The position numbers were made by a program, and so were the translations under genes. A DNA stretch of 61,954 nucleotides. Source: an uncultured Pirellulaceae bacterium (GTDB lineage Bacteria; Planctomycetota; Planctomycetia; Pirellulales; Pirellulaceae). Location: contig CALLUY010000053.1 of the NCBI GenBank assembly GCA_938010615.1, positions 1 to 61,954 on the forward strand, given 5' to 3'. The notes under the pieces are model-generated. The model searched no databases. It was given only the letters and a program-made list of their open reading frames with translations, and had not been told where the DNA came from. Within the stretch, counting starts at the first letter, position 1; each line of letters opens with the position of its first letter. Shown piece by piece: positions 43,884 to 52,115 of the stretch.

Positions 43884-45791
43884 ATGATTTCACAGAACCC
43901 CGAAAACTTATCCCAATCGATGTCAGAAAAGGAATCAACACCGCAGTCCAATGAACCGACGCTCGGAGAGTCAAACGTCGAATCGAAATTGAATCTGTGG
44001 ATGGATCGTATTTCAGATGACTGGATCAAAACGGTCAAGAAAGTTTCCAAATCAAAACCACTGACGAAGTCCTCCAAAAAGGCAGTGAAGCGAATGTGTT
44101 TTGGGTTGAGCACAGAGTTGGTCGACAAAGCTCAGCCGCTAATCGCCCACATCGGATCAGGAACGAGAGCGATTCCCGAGTTCGAGCAACTGGCCGGCCT
44201 GGCAGAATCAATCAGTTCCAGCATTCAATCAATCGAACACGGAGAACTGGAGTCACATTCCCAGGAAGTTTTCGATGCTCATTCAAAGTCGAACCAACAT
44301 CAACTTCTGGCGGCATTCTCTTCATTGTTGGTTGCGATGAAACTGCGCGAGGCGGTGCTGCACGGGACCGATCTTCAATTCGAGCGGATCATTCGCTCGC
44401 TGCAGAATCTTCAGTGTTGTGTTAGTGCTGCCAGCGAAGAAGATGCGGTTTTGCTCCATCAGTGGTTGGCGATTGAATTGCCGATGGTCATTGCTTCGCA
44501 GCTGTTTGAAGTTAAGCCATTCAAGAAAGAAGGAAAGCAAGCTGCGAAACGGTTCGTTGAGGTGACTCGCAATCTATTGGACTCTGACGGTTGGCCAGGC
44601 TCAAACTGCATGACGCATTTCGGCGCATTGGTTGCAAGCTGGACTCGATGCGCTAAGCTTGCCGAAGTGTGTAAATTCAAGCTCGGGTCGAGCTTTCTGG
44701 CTCAATTAGAATGGGTGGCCGAGCAGTTCGTTCGATTGCATGGGCCAAAACGTCGACTCGTGTTTTCTGGCGACGGGGCAGTCAAAACGGATGCAGCATT
44801 TGCCGAGTTCGTGATGCAGTTGGCGTCCAATGATAAACGAACGTTGGCGACGGCAACGGTCAGCGGATTGCTTGGACCAAAAGTCACTGGCGTTAAAAAA
44901 CCAGACGTCAAATCGTTGTCGGATGCGACTTGCGTGTCTGAGTGGGCTCAGTCTGCGATTCTGAGAAGCTCATGGAAGCCAAAATCATCCGTTGTCGCGA
45001 TTGATTTTTCCAATCCTCAGTGTCGAATCGAATTGGCCGCGAAAGATCGACTGCTGTCCGGGATCTTGCAGCTCGAGGTCCGTGACGACGGCGAGCCCGT
45101 CGCGTTGGGGAAGAGTGGCTTCGACCTAGTGTGTGAACTTGATGACGACGAAGTGAGCTATGTCGAGCTGGAGCTTCAACAGAATGGTATTCAGATTTTT
45201 CGTCAGTTGATGCTATCCAAAAAGGATCGATTTCTATTCTTCGCCGATTCGGTAAGCAAAAAGGGCGCTGGTGAACTCGACTATCGATTGAAACTTCCGC
45301 TCGCTGCAGGCGTCGACGTGATCCGTGAAAATGGAACGCGTGAAATGTACCTGAATCGAAAAGGAAAAGGGATTCGGTCTTTGGTGCTGCCGATTTCATT
45401 GCCAGAGTGGTCGGCTGAAAGATGTCGTGGTCTGTTTCTGCCGGAAGAATCTGTCGACAATGGTAGCAAGCTGTTGAATGCCGAAAAGTCGGTTCAACTT
45501 CCACCAGAAGGTGGAGCACTTTACAGTCCGTTGTTTTTCGATCTGGATCCAGAGCGGAGTCGTCAGAAAAGAACCTGGCGATCTCTAACCGTTGCGGAAC
45601 AACTGAACATTGTCAGACCTGAGGTGGCGTCTGCCTATCGTGTTCAAGTCGCAGAGCAGCAGTGGGTTTTTTATCGAGCTCTGCAGTCGATCGGAAATCG
45701 AACCTTTATGGGGCAGAATTTCAATGGTGACTTTTACGCGGGTCGATTTTTTGAAGACGGTCTCGTGGGCGAGCTAGTTCAAGTTGAGTAA
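43884..45791 (+). CDS. conserved hypothetical protein, 635 aa, upstream of yggS
   Basis: No family recognised. The N-terminal 40 residues are Ser/Glu/Pro-rich. Residues about 60-320 are mainly helical (LLAAFSSLLVAMKLREAVLHG, GKQAAKRFVEVTRNLLDSDG, AEQFVRLHGPKRR); residues about 350-560 are beta-rich (LDDDEVSYVELELQQNG, LDYRLKLPLAAGVDV, RSLVLPISLPEW); the C-terminus has RTWRSLTVAEQLNIVRPEVASAYRVQ, QQWVFYRAL and GQNFNGDFYAGRF, which looks like a conserved domain. No signal peptide. It ends 8 bp before a YggS-family gene, so cotranscription is likely. Confidence 0.72.
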   Translation: MISQNPENLSQSMSEKESTPQSNEPTLGESNVESKLNLWMDRISDDWIKTVKKVSKSKPLTKSSKKAVKRMCFGLSTELVDKAQPLIAHIGSGTRAIPEFEQLAGLAESISSSIQSIEHGELESHSQEVFDAHSKSNQHQLLAAFSSLLVAMKLREAVLHGTDLQFERIIRSLQNLQCCVSAASEEDAVLLHQWLAIELPMVIASQLFEVKPFKKEGKQAAKRFVEVTRNLLDSDGWPGSNCMTHFGALVASWTRCAKLAEVCKFKLGSSFLAQLEWVAEQFVRLHGPKRRLVFSGDGAVKTDAAFAEFVMQLASNDKRTLATATVSGLLGPKVTGVKKPDVKSLSDATCVSEWAQSAILRSSWKPKSSVVAIDFSNPQCRIELAAKDRLLSGILQLEVRDDGEPVALGKSGFDLVCELDDDEVSYVELELQQNGIQIFRQLMLSKKDRFLFFADSVSKKGAGELDYRLKLPLAAGVDVIRENGTREMYLNRKGKGIRSLVLPISLPEWSAERCRGLFLPEESVDNGSKLLNAEKSVQLPPEGGALYSPLFFDLDPERSRQKRTWRSLTVAEQLNIVRPEVASAYRVQVAEQQWVFYRALQSIGNRTFMGQNFNGDFYAGRFFEDGLVGELVQVE

Positions 45792-45799
45792 CGAGTTTC

Positions 45800-46486
45800 A
45801 TGGAAGAAAAATTCAAAGCCAATCTTGCTGAAGTCAGACAGCGTATCGCCGCAGCGGCCTCACGTAGCGGTCGAACTGATGCCGACGTGACACTCGTCGC
45901 GGTTACCAAATACGTGGACGCTGAAACGACACGGCAAATGGTCAACGCCGGCGCCGATACCTTAGGTGAAAATCGACCTCAAGTCCTTGAAGAGAAAGCT
46001 AACTCTCTTTCGGATCTGGACATCCAATGGCACATGATCGGGAACTTGCAGCGAAACAAAGTCAAGCGAACGCTGGCTCATGCGACGCTGATTCATGCGC
46101 TGGATCGCGATTCGCTGGTTGATGCTGTCGCAAAAGAAGGGGCTGCTCAGGATCGGCGGGTTCGTTGCTTGCTGGAGGTAAACGTTTCCGGTGAAGAATC
46201 CAAACACGGCTACGCGGCGAACGAAGTTGCTGCCGCGATTGAGCGCATCATCGCCCTGCCCTCGATTCGTTTGGAAGGCCTTATGTGCATGGCCGGGCTC
46301 GCCGGAGATGCCGATGATGCTCGCCGAGAGTTTGCGATGCTGCGAGAGATCCGTGACGCACACGCGAACGTTCGCACGGACAACGTCGACTTGCGTGATC
46401 TGTCGATGGGAATGAGCGGTGACTACGAAGTCGCGATTGAAGAAGGCGCAACCATTGTGCGTGTTGGGTCCGCTCTGTATCGCTAA
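45800..46486 (+). CDS. YggS-family pyridoxal-5'-phosphate homeostasis protein
   Basis: 228 residues; binds and buffers PLP in the cytoplasm. The alanine-racemase-like barrel has the PLP lysine in VTLVAVTKYVD (about Lys37), then LGENRPQ, IQWHMIGNLQRNKVK, LLEVNVSGEESKHG, LEGLMCMAGLAG and the C-terminal DLSMGMSGDYEVAIEEGATIVRVGSALY, all as in the family. It follows the hypothetical gene with an 8-bp gap. A palindromic repeat of the CTCCGAG type starts 29 bp after its stop. Confidence 0.95.
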   Translation: MEEKFKANLAEVRQRIAAAASRSGRTDADVTLVAVTKYVDAETTRQMVNAGADTLGENRPQVLEEKANSLSDLDIQWHMIGNLQRNKVKRTLAHATLIHALDRDSLVDAVAKEGAAQDRRVRCLLEVNVSGEESKHGYAANEVAAAIERIIALPSIRLEGLMCMAGLAGDADDARREFAMLREIRDAHANVRTDNVDLRDLSMGMSGDYEVAIEEGATIVRVGSALYR

Positions 46487-46515
46487 AGAGCATGTTAAAA
46501 CTTCGTCCACCGATA

Positions 46516-46574
46516 GTAGCTCGACTCTCCGAGTCGTGTTTTGCGGTTCCAAACGACTCGGAGAGTCGTGCTAC
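46516..46574. repeat. CTCCGAG-type palindrome downstream of yggS-like gene
   Basis: 59 bp: GTAGCTCGACTCTCCGAGTCG, then a loop, then CGACTCGGAGAGTCGTGCTAC. Ends share GTAG/CTAC with the 57-bp and GTAGTACCGG families. Probably a transcript-end hairpin of the YggS operon and/or a REP-like unit. Confidence 0.8.
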
Positions 46575-46715
46575 TTTGGTTTTGAAATGTCTTCTAGACG
46601 GAATGCAGCCTGTTAAACTTTGCGGGCCAGTCATTTTTTCGCCTCGCGTGGACCAGCTGTGTCCAAGAAACCGCGATCTCCTCAATAGAACAAAGGATCT
46701 GTTAAGGAGTTAACC

Positions 46716-46811
46716 ATGGTTCAATTCATCATCACTGCAGGGTTTTTGGCTGGTTTTTGGATGGCTTTCCTGGCACTTCATCCGGGAACGCCCCGAAACC
46801 CAATTTGCTAG
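46716..46811 (+). CDS. 31-residue membrane microprotein
   Basis: ATG with AAGGAG 8 bases upstream, the strongest ribosome site in this stretch, followed by 31 codons: a hydrophobic helix (residues about 4-21, FIITAGFLAGFWMAFLAL) and a short polar tail HPGTPRNPIC. It is not overlapped by another gene and ends 122 bp before the beta-helix gene. A short single-pass membrane protein of unknown function; the strong ribosome site and TM segment argue it is real. Confidence 0.55.
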   Translation: MVQFIITAGFLAGFWMAFLALHPGTPRNPIC

Positions 46812-46933
46812 TTTCATTTCAAGTTGCCCTTGGATTTTCCATCAAAAAAGGCGATTGTGGTTATCATTGAAGTAGGCGGACTCGACGATCACATCCGGCT
46901 AACTGACCATGACAACCTTCTCTGTGAAACAAC

Positions 46934-49900
46934 ATGCCGCGTAAGAAAATCGAGACGAATCTGGCGTATGAGTCCCTCGAACGAAGAGCCATGCTGGCAG
47001 CTGACGGCTTGGTCGTCGCAGACTATCGCGACGACTTCACAAGCACCGAATCCGCGTGGACTTATGGTTTCAATACTTCGGAATCGTTGAGAGATGATCT
47101 CGAAATAAGCTCACTGGGTGGCGACCGCGTTCTTCGTCCGCTTAATCCAACTAGCGACACCGGCGCTCTGATTTTGACGCCAACAGGTGGCCATCCAGGT
47201 CGAGCCTCCAATCGATTTGCCATCGCGTCTTGGACTGCGTCGCAGTCCGGAGTGTATTCGATTTCGGATTCGTATCTAAGCGTTCCATCTTTTGACTACG
47301 ACGGCTCCGACGGCGTAGAAGTTCAAGTTTTCGTCAACAATCATACGCCGCTCCAACAGTCGATTGTTGATGTCGACCAGTCCGGATTCTTTGACCTGAC
47401 GATTGGGCACTTGAATGCCGGCGATTCAATTCGTGTCGCTTTCGGAGCAAACGGAAATCATGCCTTCGATCGATTCGAGACGGATTTCTCAATTCGGATT
47501 CATGAGGATCGGGTTCAGCCGTTGGCGAATTTCCGAACCACCGTCAATGCATCGCAAACCGTGGACTCACAGGGTCGAGTCAATCTTTCGCAATGGCGGA
47601 CGTTGTGGAACGCGCCAGATGGTTGGAGTAGCAGCGGAGCGACTGGCGATCAAACCACGGGGTCAATCGATGATGTCGATTCCTATCTTCCACTTCTCCG
47701 CGCCAACCAAGGCCTGTTAACACCAACAGGTATTGATGAGGTTTCCAACGCTCCGCAGTACTATTTGAGTTTCGGTCAAACGGGTGGACATACGGGAGTT
47801 GGCTTCGGTGAGTCTTCAGCGTTCCAGGACCGCTACGCGATTGCCGCGTACACCATCGAGCGGTCCGGGCGATACAGTTTGACCGATAGCTTTCTTCAAA
47901 CGTTGTCGCGTTCAACGGATGGTGTTGAAGTTCGTGTGTTCGTCAATGATCCAACGAGCCTGTTACATCAGGATGTTGTTGAAGCTGGCAATTCGCGATC
48001 GTTTGATCTTGATTTCGGGAGTCTGCAGAAAGGCGATACGGTCTACGTGGCATTCGGTTCCAATCAAAATCACTCGGGCGACCGTTTCAGGACAGATTTC
48101 TCTCTGGTACGAGAGCTGCCTCGCGCCGAACCGCTTCGTTCGATTGAAACGGAACAGGTACTTTACGTTCGCGATTTTGGGGCAATTCCGAACGATCGAA
48201 ACAGTGATGTTGAAGGACTCAATGATGCGATCATTGCAGCGAGAAATTCCGGATTGGCGACGAAGATTGTTTTCGAGAACGGCATCTACAACTTTTACTC
48301 AACCGAAAATTCAACGGTTGGTAATCCGCGTTACTTTTTTACGCTGATCCGCCAGGACAATATCGAGATTGATGGTCAAGGTGCGACATTCGTTGTTGAG
48401 AATTTCGATCGTGGTCTGTTTCGCATTTTGGATTCCAGAAACATTATCCTGCGTAATTTCAACATCGACTATGCAGAACTGTATCGAGATGCTGCTAATC
48501 CAATTGACGATGCCTATCGAGCGAATACTTTCTCTCAGGGAACAATCGTTTCGACGGATGCAGCGTCGAGTAGTTTTGTTTTTGAGGTTGATTCAGAAAA
48601 TACGATCGAACCAGATGAATCTTTCATCGCAAACCGGGTAAACGGTCTATCGGCATGGGGATTTTTGCTCGATGGCGAATCGGGATCGCGGTTGAAGTAC
48701 AACAGTCGATGGCATTACCGAACAAATGATATTAGCTCTCTCGGAAACCGTCTGTATCGTGTAACGGTTGGCAATTTTCAAAATATTGCTGCCGGCGATC
48801 GCTACGTTTTGCAGCGGCGAACCAATGTTGGAGCGATTGGAGTGTTTGCTGATGCTGAACATGTCAGCATTATTGATACGAAGATTTACGCATCGCCGTC
48901 GGCCTTCATTACGGCGAAGGAAGCTTCGTCGGTGAATGTGATTCGGTCGGATTCGGAAGTCTTGGAAGGTCGCTGGCGTTCAATCAACGCAGATGCCGTT
49001 CATGGCCAATCATTGCGGACGGGGTTTTGGGTTGAGGATTCAAAATTCGACGCCGTTGGTGATGACGTGATGAACTTCTATACCGTTCCGTCAGTGATCA
49101 TCGGAAAGCCCACCACGAATCAAGTCACGCTTGCGGCGGTCAACTACAGCACACTCACCGGAGTCAGTGCTGAGTTGTGGCAGGTTGGCGATGTTGCGAC
49201 TTTTGTCGATCCGACCACAGGGACAACTTTGTTTGAATCACGCGTGATGGGCATCGATGCCACCGAATTCAGTCATCCACAGTTTGGCCTGCTGTCGACG
49301 CAAACTCTTACGTTTGATGGCTCGATTGATGGCGTGCGGTTTGCATCCGGTCCAAGTGCTACCGATGCTGCTGGCTTTCGCAACGACACTGCGATCTATA
49401 ATTCGTCGACATCCCGCGGTTTTTTGGTCCAAGGAGCTACACTTTCCAATGCCAGACGTTACGGTCAGTTTGTGATGGCAGAGGACGTGCAGCTAGTGGA
49501 TAGCACCTATTTTGGGTTGACGGATTCTGCGATCGCCGGCCACAACGAATCCAATTGGCCAATTGGTTTGTACGCGAACAATGTGTTGGTGCAAAACAAT
49601 CGTTTTCTGCGAAACGGTTTCAGCAGTCGATACTTTGCAGAGGATTATCTGGCTGGAGTCGTCGCATTCAATATGGATCGACTCGGGCATCAGTTTGTTG
49701 AACGTGCAGACTACGGGTTGTCTCGAATTGAAATCTCGAACAATATCTTTCGTGGCTGGGGAAAGACGGCCATCGCCGCACAAAACGTTTCGAACTTGAC
49801 GATCGAAGACAATCAAATTTACAGTCCGTTAGGCTTCCCGAATCCTTCTGCTGCAGATCGTTGGTACGGCATCGATCTCAAGTTCAATCGGGATGTCGAT

Positions 49901-49981
49901 GTGTTGGACAATGAGTTGTTTTCCAGTGTGGAGTTTCTGCGAGAAGCGTTTAGCGTTGTTGGCAGCGCAGAAGTGCCTTAG
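46934..49981 (+). CDS. large exported right-handed beta-helix protein
   Basis: 1015 residues. The N-terminus carries the planctomycete motif YESLERRAMLAADG (LEPR-XLL-like), typical of large exported proteins in this group, in place of a classic signal peptide. Residues about 30-215 and 230-395 contain two similar pre-peptidase-like beta domains (VEVQVFVNNHTPL, VEVRVFVNDPTSL; SIRVAFGANGNHAFDRFETDFS, TVYVAFGSNQNHSGDRFRTDFS), an internal duplication. From about residue 410 it is pectate-lyase-like: VRDFGAIPNDRNSDVEGLNDAI, IEIDGQGATFVV, NIILRNFNIDYA, with later parallel beta-helix repeats. A glycan-acting role is plausible but not shown. Confidence 0.85.
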   Translation: MPRKKIETNLAYESLERRAMLAADGLVVADYRDDFTSTESAWTYGFNTSESLRDDLEISSLGGDRVLRPLNPTSDTGALILTPTGGHPGRASNRFAIASWTASQSGVYSISDSYLSVPSFDYDGSDGVEVQVFVNNHTPLQQSIVDVDQSGFFDLTIGHLNAGDSIRVAFGANGNHAFDRFETDFSIRIHEDRVQPLANFRTTVNASQTVDSQGRVNLSQWRTLWNAPDGWSSSGATGDQTTGSIDDVDSYLPLLRANQGLLTPTGIDEVSNAPQYYLSFGQTGGHTGVGFGESSAFQDRYAIAAYTIERSGRYSLTDSFLQTLSRSTDGVEVRVFVNDPTSLLHQDVVEAGNSRSFDLDFGSLQKGDTVYVAFGSNQNHSGDRFRTDFSLVRELPRAEPLRSIETEQVLYVRDFGAIPNDRNSDVEGLNDAIIAARNSGLATKIVFENGIYNFYSTENSTVGNPRYFFTLIRQDNIEIDGQGATFVVENFDRGLFRILDSRNIILRNFNIDYAELYRDAANPIDDAYRANTFSQGTIVSTDAASSSFVFEVDSENTIEPDESFIANRVNGLSAWGFLLDGESGSRLKYNSRWHYRTNDISSLGNRLYRVTVGNFQNIAAGDRYVLQRRTNVGAIGVFADAEHVSIIDTKIYASPSAFITAKEASSVNVIRSDSEVLEGRWRSINADAVHGQSLRTGFWVEDSKFDAVGDDVMNFYTVPSVIIGKPTTNQVTLAAVNYSTLTGVSAELWQVGDVATFVDPTTGTTLFESRVMGIDATEFSHPQFGLLSTQTLTFDGSIDGVRFASGPSATDAAGFRNDTAIYNSSTSRGFLVQGATLSNARRYGQFVMAEDVQLVDSTYFGLTDSAIAGHNESNWPIGLYANNVLVQNNRFLRNGFSSRYFAEDYLAGVVAFNMDRLGHQFVERADYGLSRIEISNNIFRGWGKTAIAAQNVSNLTIEDNQIYSPLGFPNPSAADRWYGIDLKFNRDVDVLDNELFSSVEFLREAFSVVGSAEVP

Positions 49982-50039
49982 GCGATTCCGTTCAGTGATC
50001 GGAAATTGCATGGTTTTGGTTTGTCCGCGCAAATCCTAA

Positions 50040-50290
50040 CCCGACGCGTCAGTTTTGAAGTTGCAGTGTTTAGTGCTGAAAGCACGGCATGTCTTAGCCA
50101 TGGACGCAAGTCCATGGAAATGTTGATGCATTCATCGGCAGTCCTGAAAGGACGGCAGGAAAATTGCGGTAGAGCAAAGCGTGGCTCCTGCCGTGCCTTC
50201 GGCACTCTGCGGCCGTTCATTAATCGTAACCACGGACTCGCGTCCATGGCTAACACGTGTCGTCACTTCGTGACTGAAAGTGTGCAACTT
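50040..50290. repeat. hairpin-array element (type 2), copy 1
   Basis: Starts CCCGACGCGTCAG and carries a series of perfect short hairpins: CCATGGACGCAAGTCCATGG, GTGCTGAAAGCAC, CGTGCCTTCGGCAC, GTCACTTCGTGAC. It abuts the large element copy B. A related shorter stretch at 61484-61631 is the inverted counterpart and abuts copy C. Confidence 0.75.
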
Positions 50291-50592
50291 CAAACCGCGT
50301 AAGCGAGGTACTGGCTGCACCTCGCTCACGCGTTTTAAAGTTGCACACATTTTTTATTCCGAAGGAATTTCAGCCAGTAGCCGGAGGTCGAGCGTAGCGA
50401 CCACCTTCGGGACCCTAAGGGTGCACGATTCGATCCTGAAGGGATCGCAGCAAACGGCCGCTGTGATCCCTTCGGGATCATGTTTGCTTTCGACCATCCG
50501 TCCGGTGATGGCGCTCCGCTTATCACCGGCTAATAGCTTGAATCCCTTCGGGATGGGACGACATAGTGCAACTTCAAAACTCACGCGTCGGG
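50283..50592. repeat. multi-hairpin repeat element, copy B (inverted)
   Basis: Reverse-complement counterpart of 38815-39113 and 61632-61930, with the same nested stems (GGTCGAGCGTAGCGACC, GATCCTGAAGGGATC, GATCCCTTCGGGATC, CCGGTGATGGCG...TTATCACCGG, ATCCCTTCGGGAT). The end hairpin GCGTAAGCGAGG...CCTCGCTCACGC sits on the opposite end compared with copies A and C, so modules can be rearranged. Confidence 0.8.
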
Positions 50593-50615
50593 TTCTGATT
50601 GGCAGTATCAACTTG

Positions 50616-50790
50616 CGTAACTCTCCGAGGCTGTGAATTTATTTGGCGTGTGCTTCACTAAGGCATTCGCGCCGTTCGTAGTACCGGTTTTAACCGGAAT
50701 TCCTCCACTTCGCTCAAGCTAGATTCCGCCTTAAAGGCGGTACTACAAACACAGGATGTAAAAAATCACAGCCTCTCCGAGTGTTGAATT
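50616..50790. repeat. nested palindromes: GTAGTACCGG copy 2 inside a CTCCGAG element
   Basis: The inner part, 50678-50746, is the second GTAGTACCGG-type repeat (GTAGTACCGGTTTTAACCGG ... AAGGCGGTACTAC). Around it, GAGGCTGTGA at 50624-50635 pairs with TCACAGCCTC at about 50768-50777, both within CTCCGAG contexts. This suggests one palindromic family inserted inside another. Confidence 0.65.
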
Positions 50791-50841
50791 TTGGCGCAAT
50801 CACGTTTACCGTTCAGTGAGCTTCGGGGTCGTAACGCGAAC

Positions 50842-52107
50842 TTACCAAGTCAGCGTGGAAGTGCTCGTGCCAAATTGCCCCGCTTCGATTCCAATCTTCT
50901 GTAACATCGTCAGATAGAGGTTACTGAGCGGCACGTTCTTTTCCGCGTCGTGTTGGACAAATTGCCCATGGTTGAAGTCACCTCCAGCAGCAATGATCGG
51001 CAAATTTCGCCAGTCATGAGCGTTTGCATTTCCAAGGTTGCTGCCGAAGACGATCATGGTGTTGTCCAACAACGAACTGCCTGCTTCTTTTTTCTCTGAC
51101 AGGCCGGCGAGTAAACCTGAGAACGACTTCATGAGCGCGGTCTCGATTCGCATCAGTTGAGCAAGCTTTTTCTCGTCCTGACCGTGGTGCGAAAGGTTGT
51201 GGTGATCGTCCTTAACTCCATCGACAACTGGCACGTCGCTTCGGCCATGGAGTGTTACTGTAATGACTCGCGACGAATCGGATTGGACGATCAGTGGTAA
51301 GAGTTTCATGATCAGATTGGTGCGGCCGATCAGATCGTTATCCTTTGCGACGTCTGGCGGCAATTCAACATCGGTCTTGGGTTTGGGACGATCCACCCAC
51401 GCACTTGCTTCTCCGAGATTCTTCTCCGCCTCGCGAATTGAGTTGAAATACTCATCCAAGCGTTCCCGGTCGTTTGCGGATACTTTCTTTTTCAATCGTT
51501 TCGCTTGGTCGCCAACCATGTCCAGAATGCTACGACCCTCAACAAGCAGCTTTTTCTGCTTTTTCAATTCGTGGTCTTTTCCTTGAAGAAACAGATCTGA
51601 GAAAACTTGCGAAGGACGATGCTCAGCAGGAACCATCACACCGCTACGATTGTAGGATTGGCTGTTACTACCGTCGGTGCTGAGGGTGATCGATGGGAAT
51701 CGCGTAACGTATCCCAGTTTTTCGGCGGCGAGTTGATCGAGTGAAATTGAGTTTTGGAATCCGGCGAGCCCAGGGTTTTCGGCGGCGGTAAGCCAGGTCA
51801 TTTGCGACGAGTGCCCGTCTTTGCCGGCTTGATTTGGGTGCGACAGCCCACCGAAGAGAGTGAATTTTTCACGATGGTCGGCCAGATGTTTCAAGTAAGG
51901 CGAAAGTTCATAGTCCTTCCCAGGTTTCTTCGGAAACAGGGACGGACGGTGCAGTCCCAAGGTCGTGCAAATGGTGACGAGTCGTTTGGGAGGCGCGGCA
52001 GCCATCGCAGCCAGGGCACGCGTCGGCGCAAAAGTTTCCATCGCAGGGAGGGCAATGCCTACGCCAGCCGCACGCAGGAATGATCGACGATTCAGTGGAA
52101 GTTTCAT
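50842..52107 (-). CDS. DUF1552 exported protein
   Basis: 421 residues, last gene of a minus-strand cluster. The N-terminus has a Tat-like twin-arginine signal (NRRSFLRAAGVGIALPAM). The DUF1552 body contains LVTICTTLGLHRPSLFP, KDGHSSQMTWLTA, LDQLAAEKLG, LDEYFNSIREAEKNL and LLDNTMIVFGSNLGNANAHDW with a HHNLSHHG His cluster. DUF1552 proteins are almost always encoded next to DUF1592/DUF1588 cytochromes, as here (8 bp gap). They belong to the alkaline-phosphatase-like/sulfatase-like fold group; substrate unknown. Confidence 0.93.
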   Translation of the reverse strand: MKLPLNRRSFLRAAGVGIALPAMETFAPTRALAAMAAAPPKRLVTICTTLGLHRPSLFPKKPGKDYELSPYLKHLADHREKFTLFGGLSHPNQAGKDGHSSQMTWLTAAENPGLAGFQNSISLDQLAAEKLGYVTRFPSITLSTDGSNSQSYNRSGVMVPAEHRPSQVFSDLFLQGKDHELKKQKKLLVEGRSILDMVGDQAKRLKKKVSANDRERLDEYFNSIREAEKNLGEASAWVDRPKPKTDVELPPDVAKDNDLIGRTNLIMKLLPLIVQSDSSRVITVTLHGRSDVPVVDGVKDDHHNLSHHGQDEKKLAQLMRIETALMKSFSGLLAGLSEKKEAGSSLLDNTMIVFGSNLGNANAHDWRNLPIIAAGGDFNHGQFVQHDAEKNVPLSNLYLTMLQKIGIEAGQFGTSTSTLTW

Positions 52108-52115
52108 GGTGTGCC

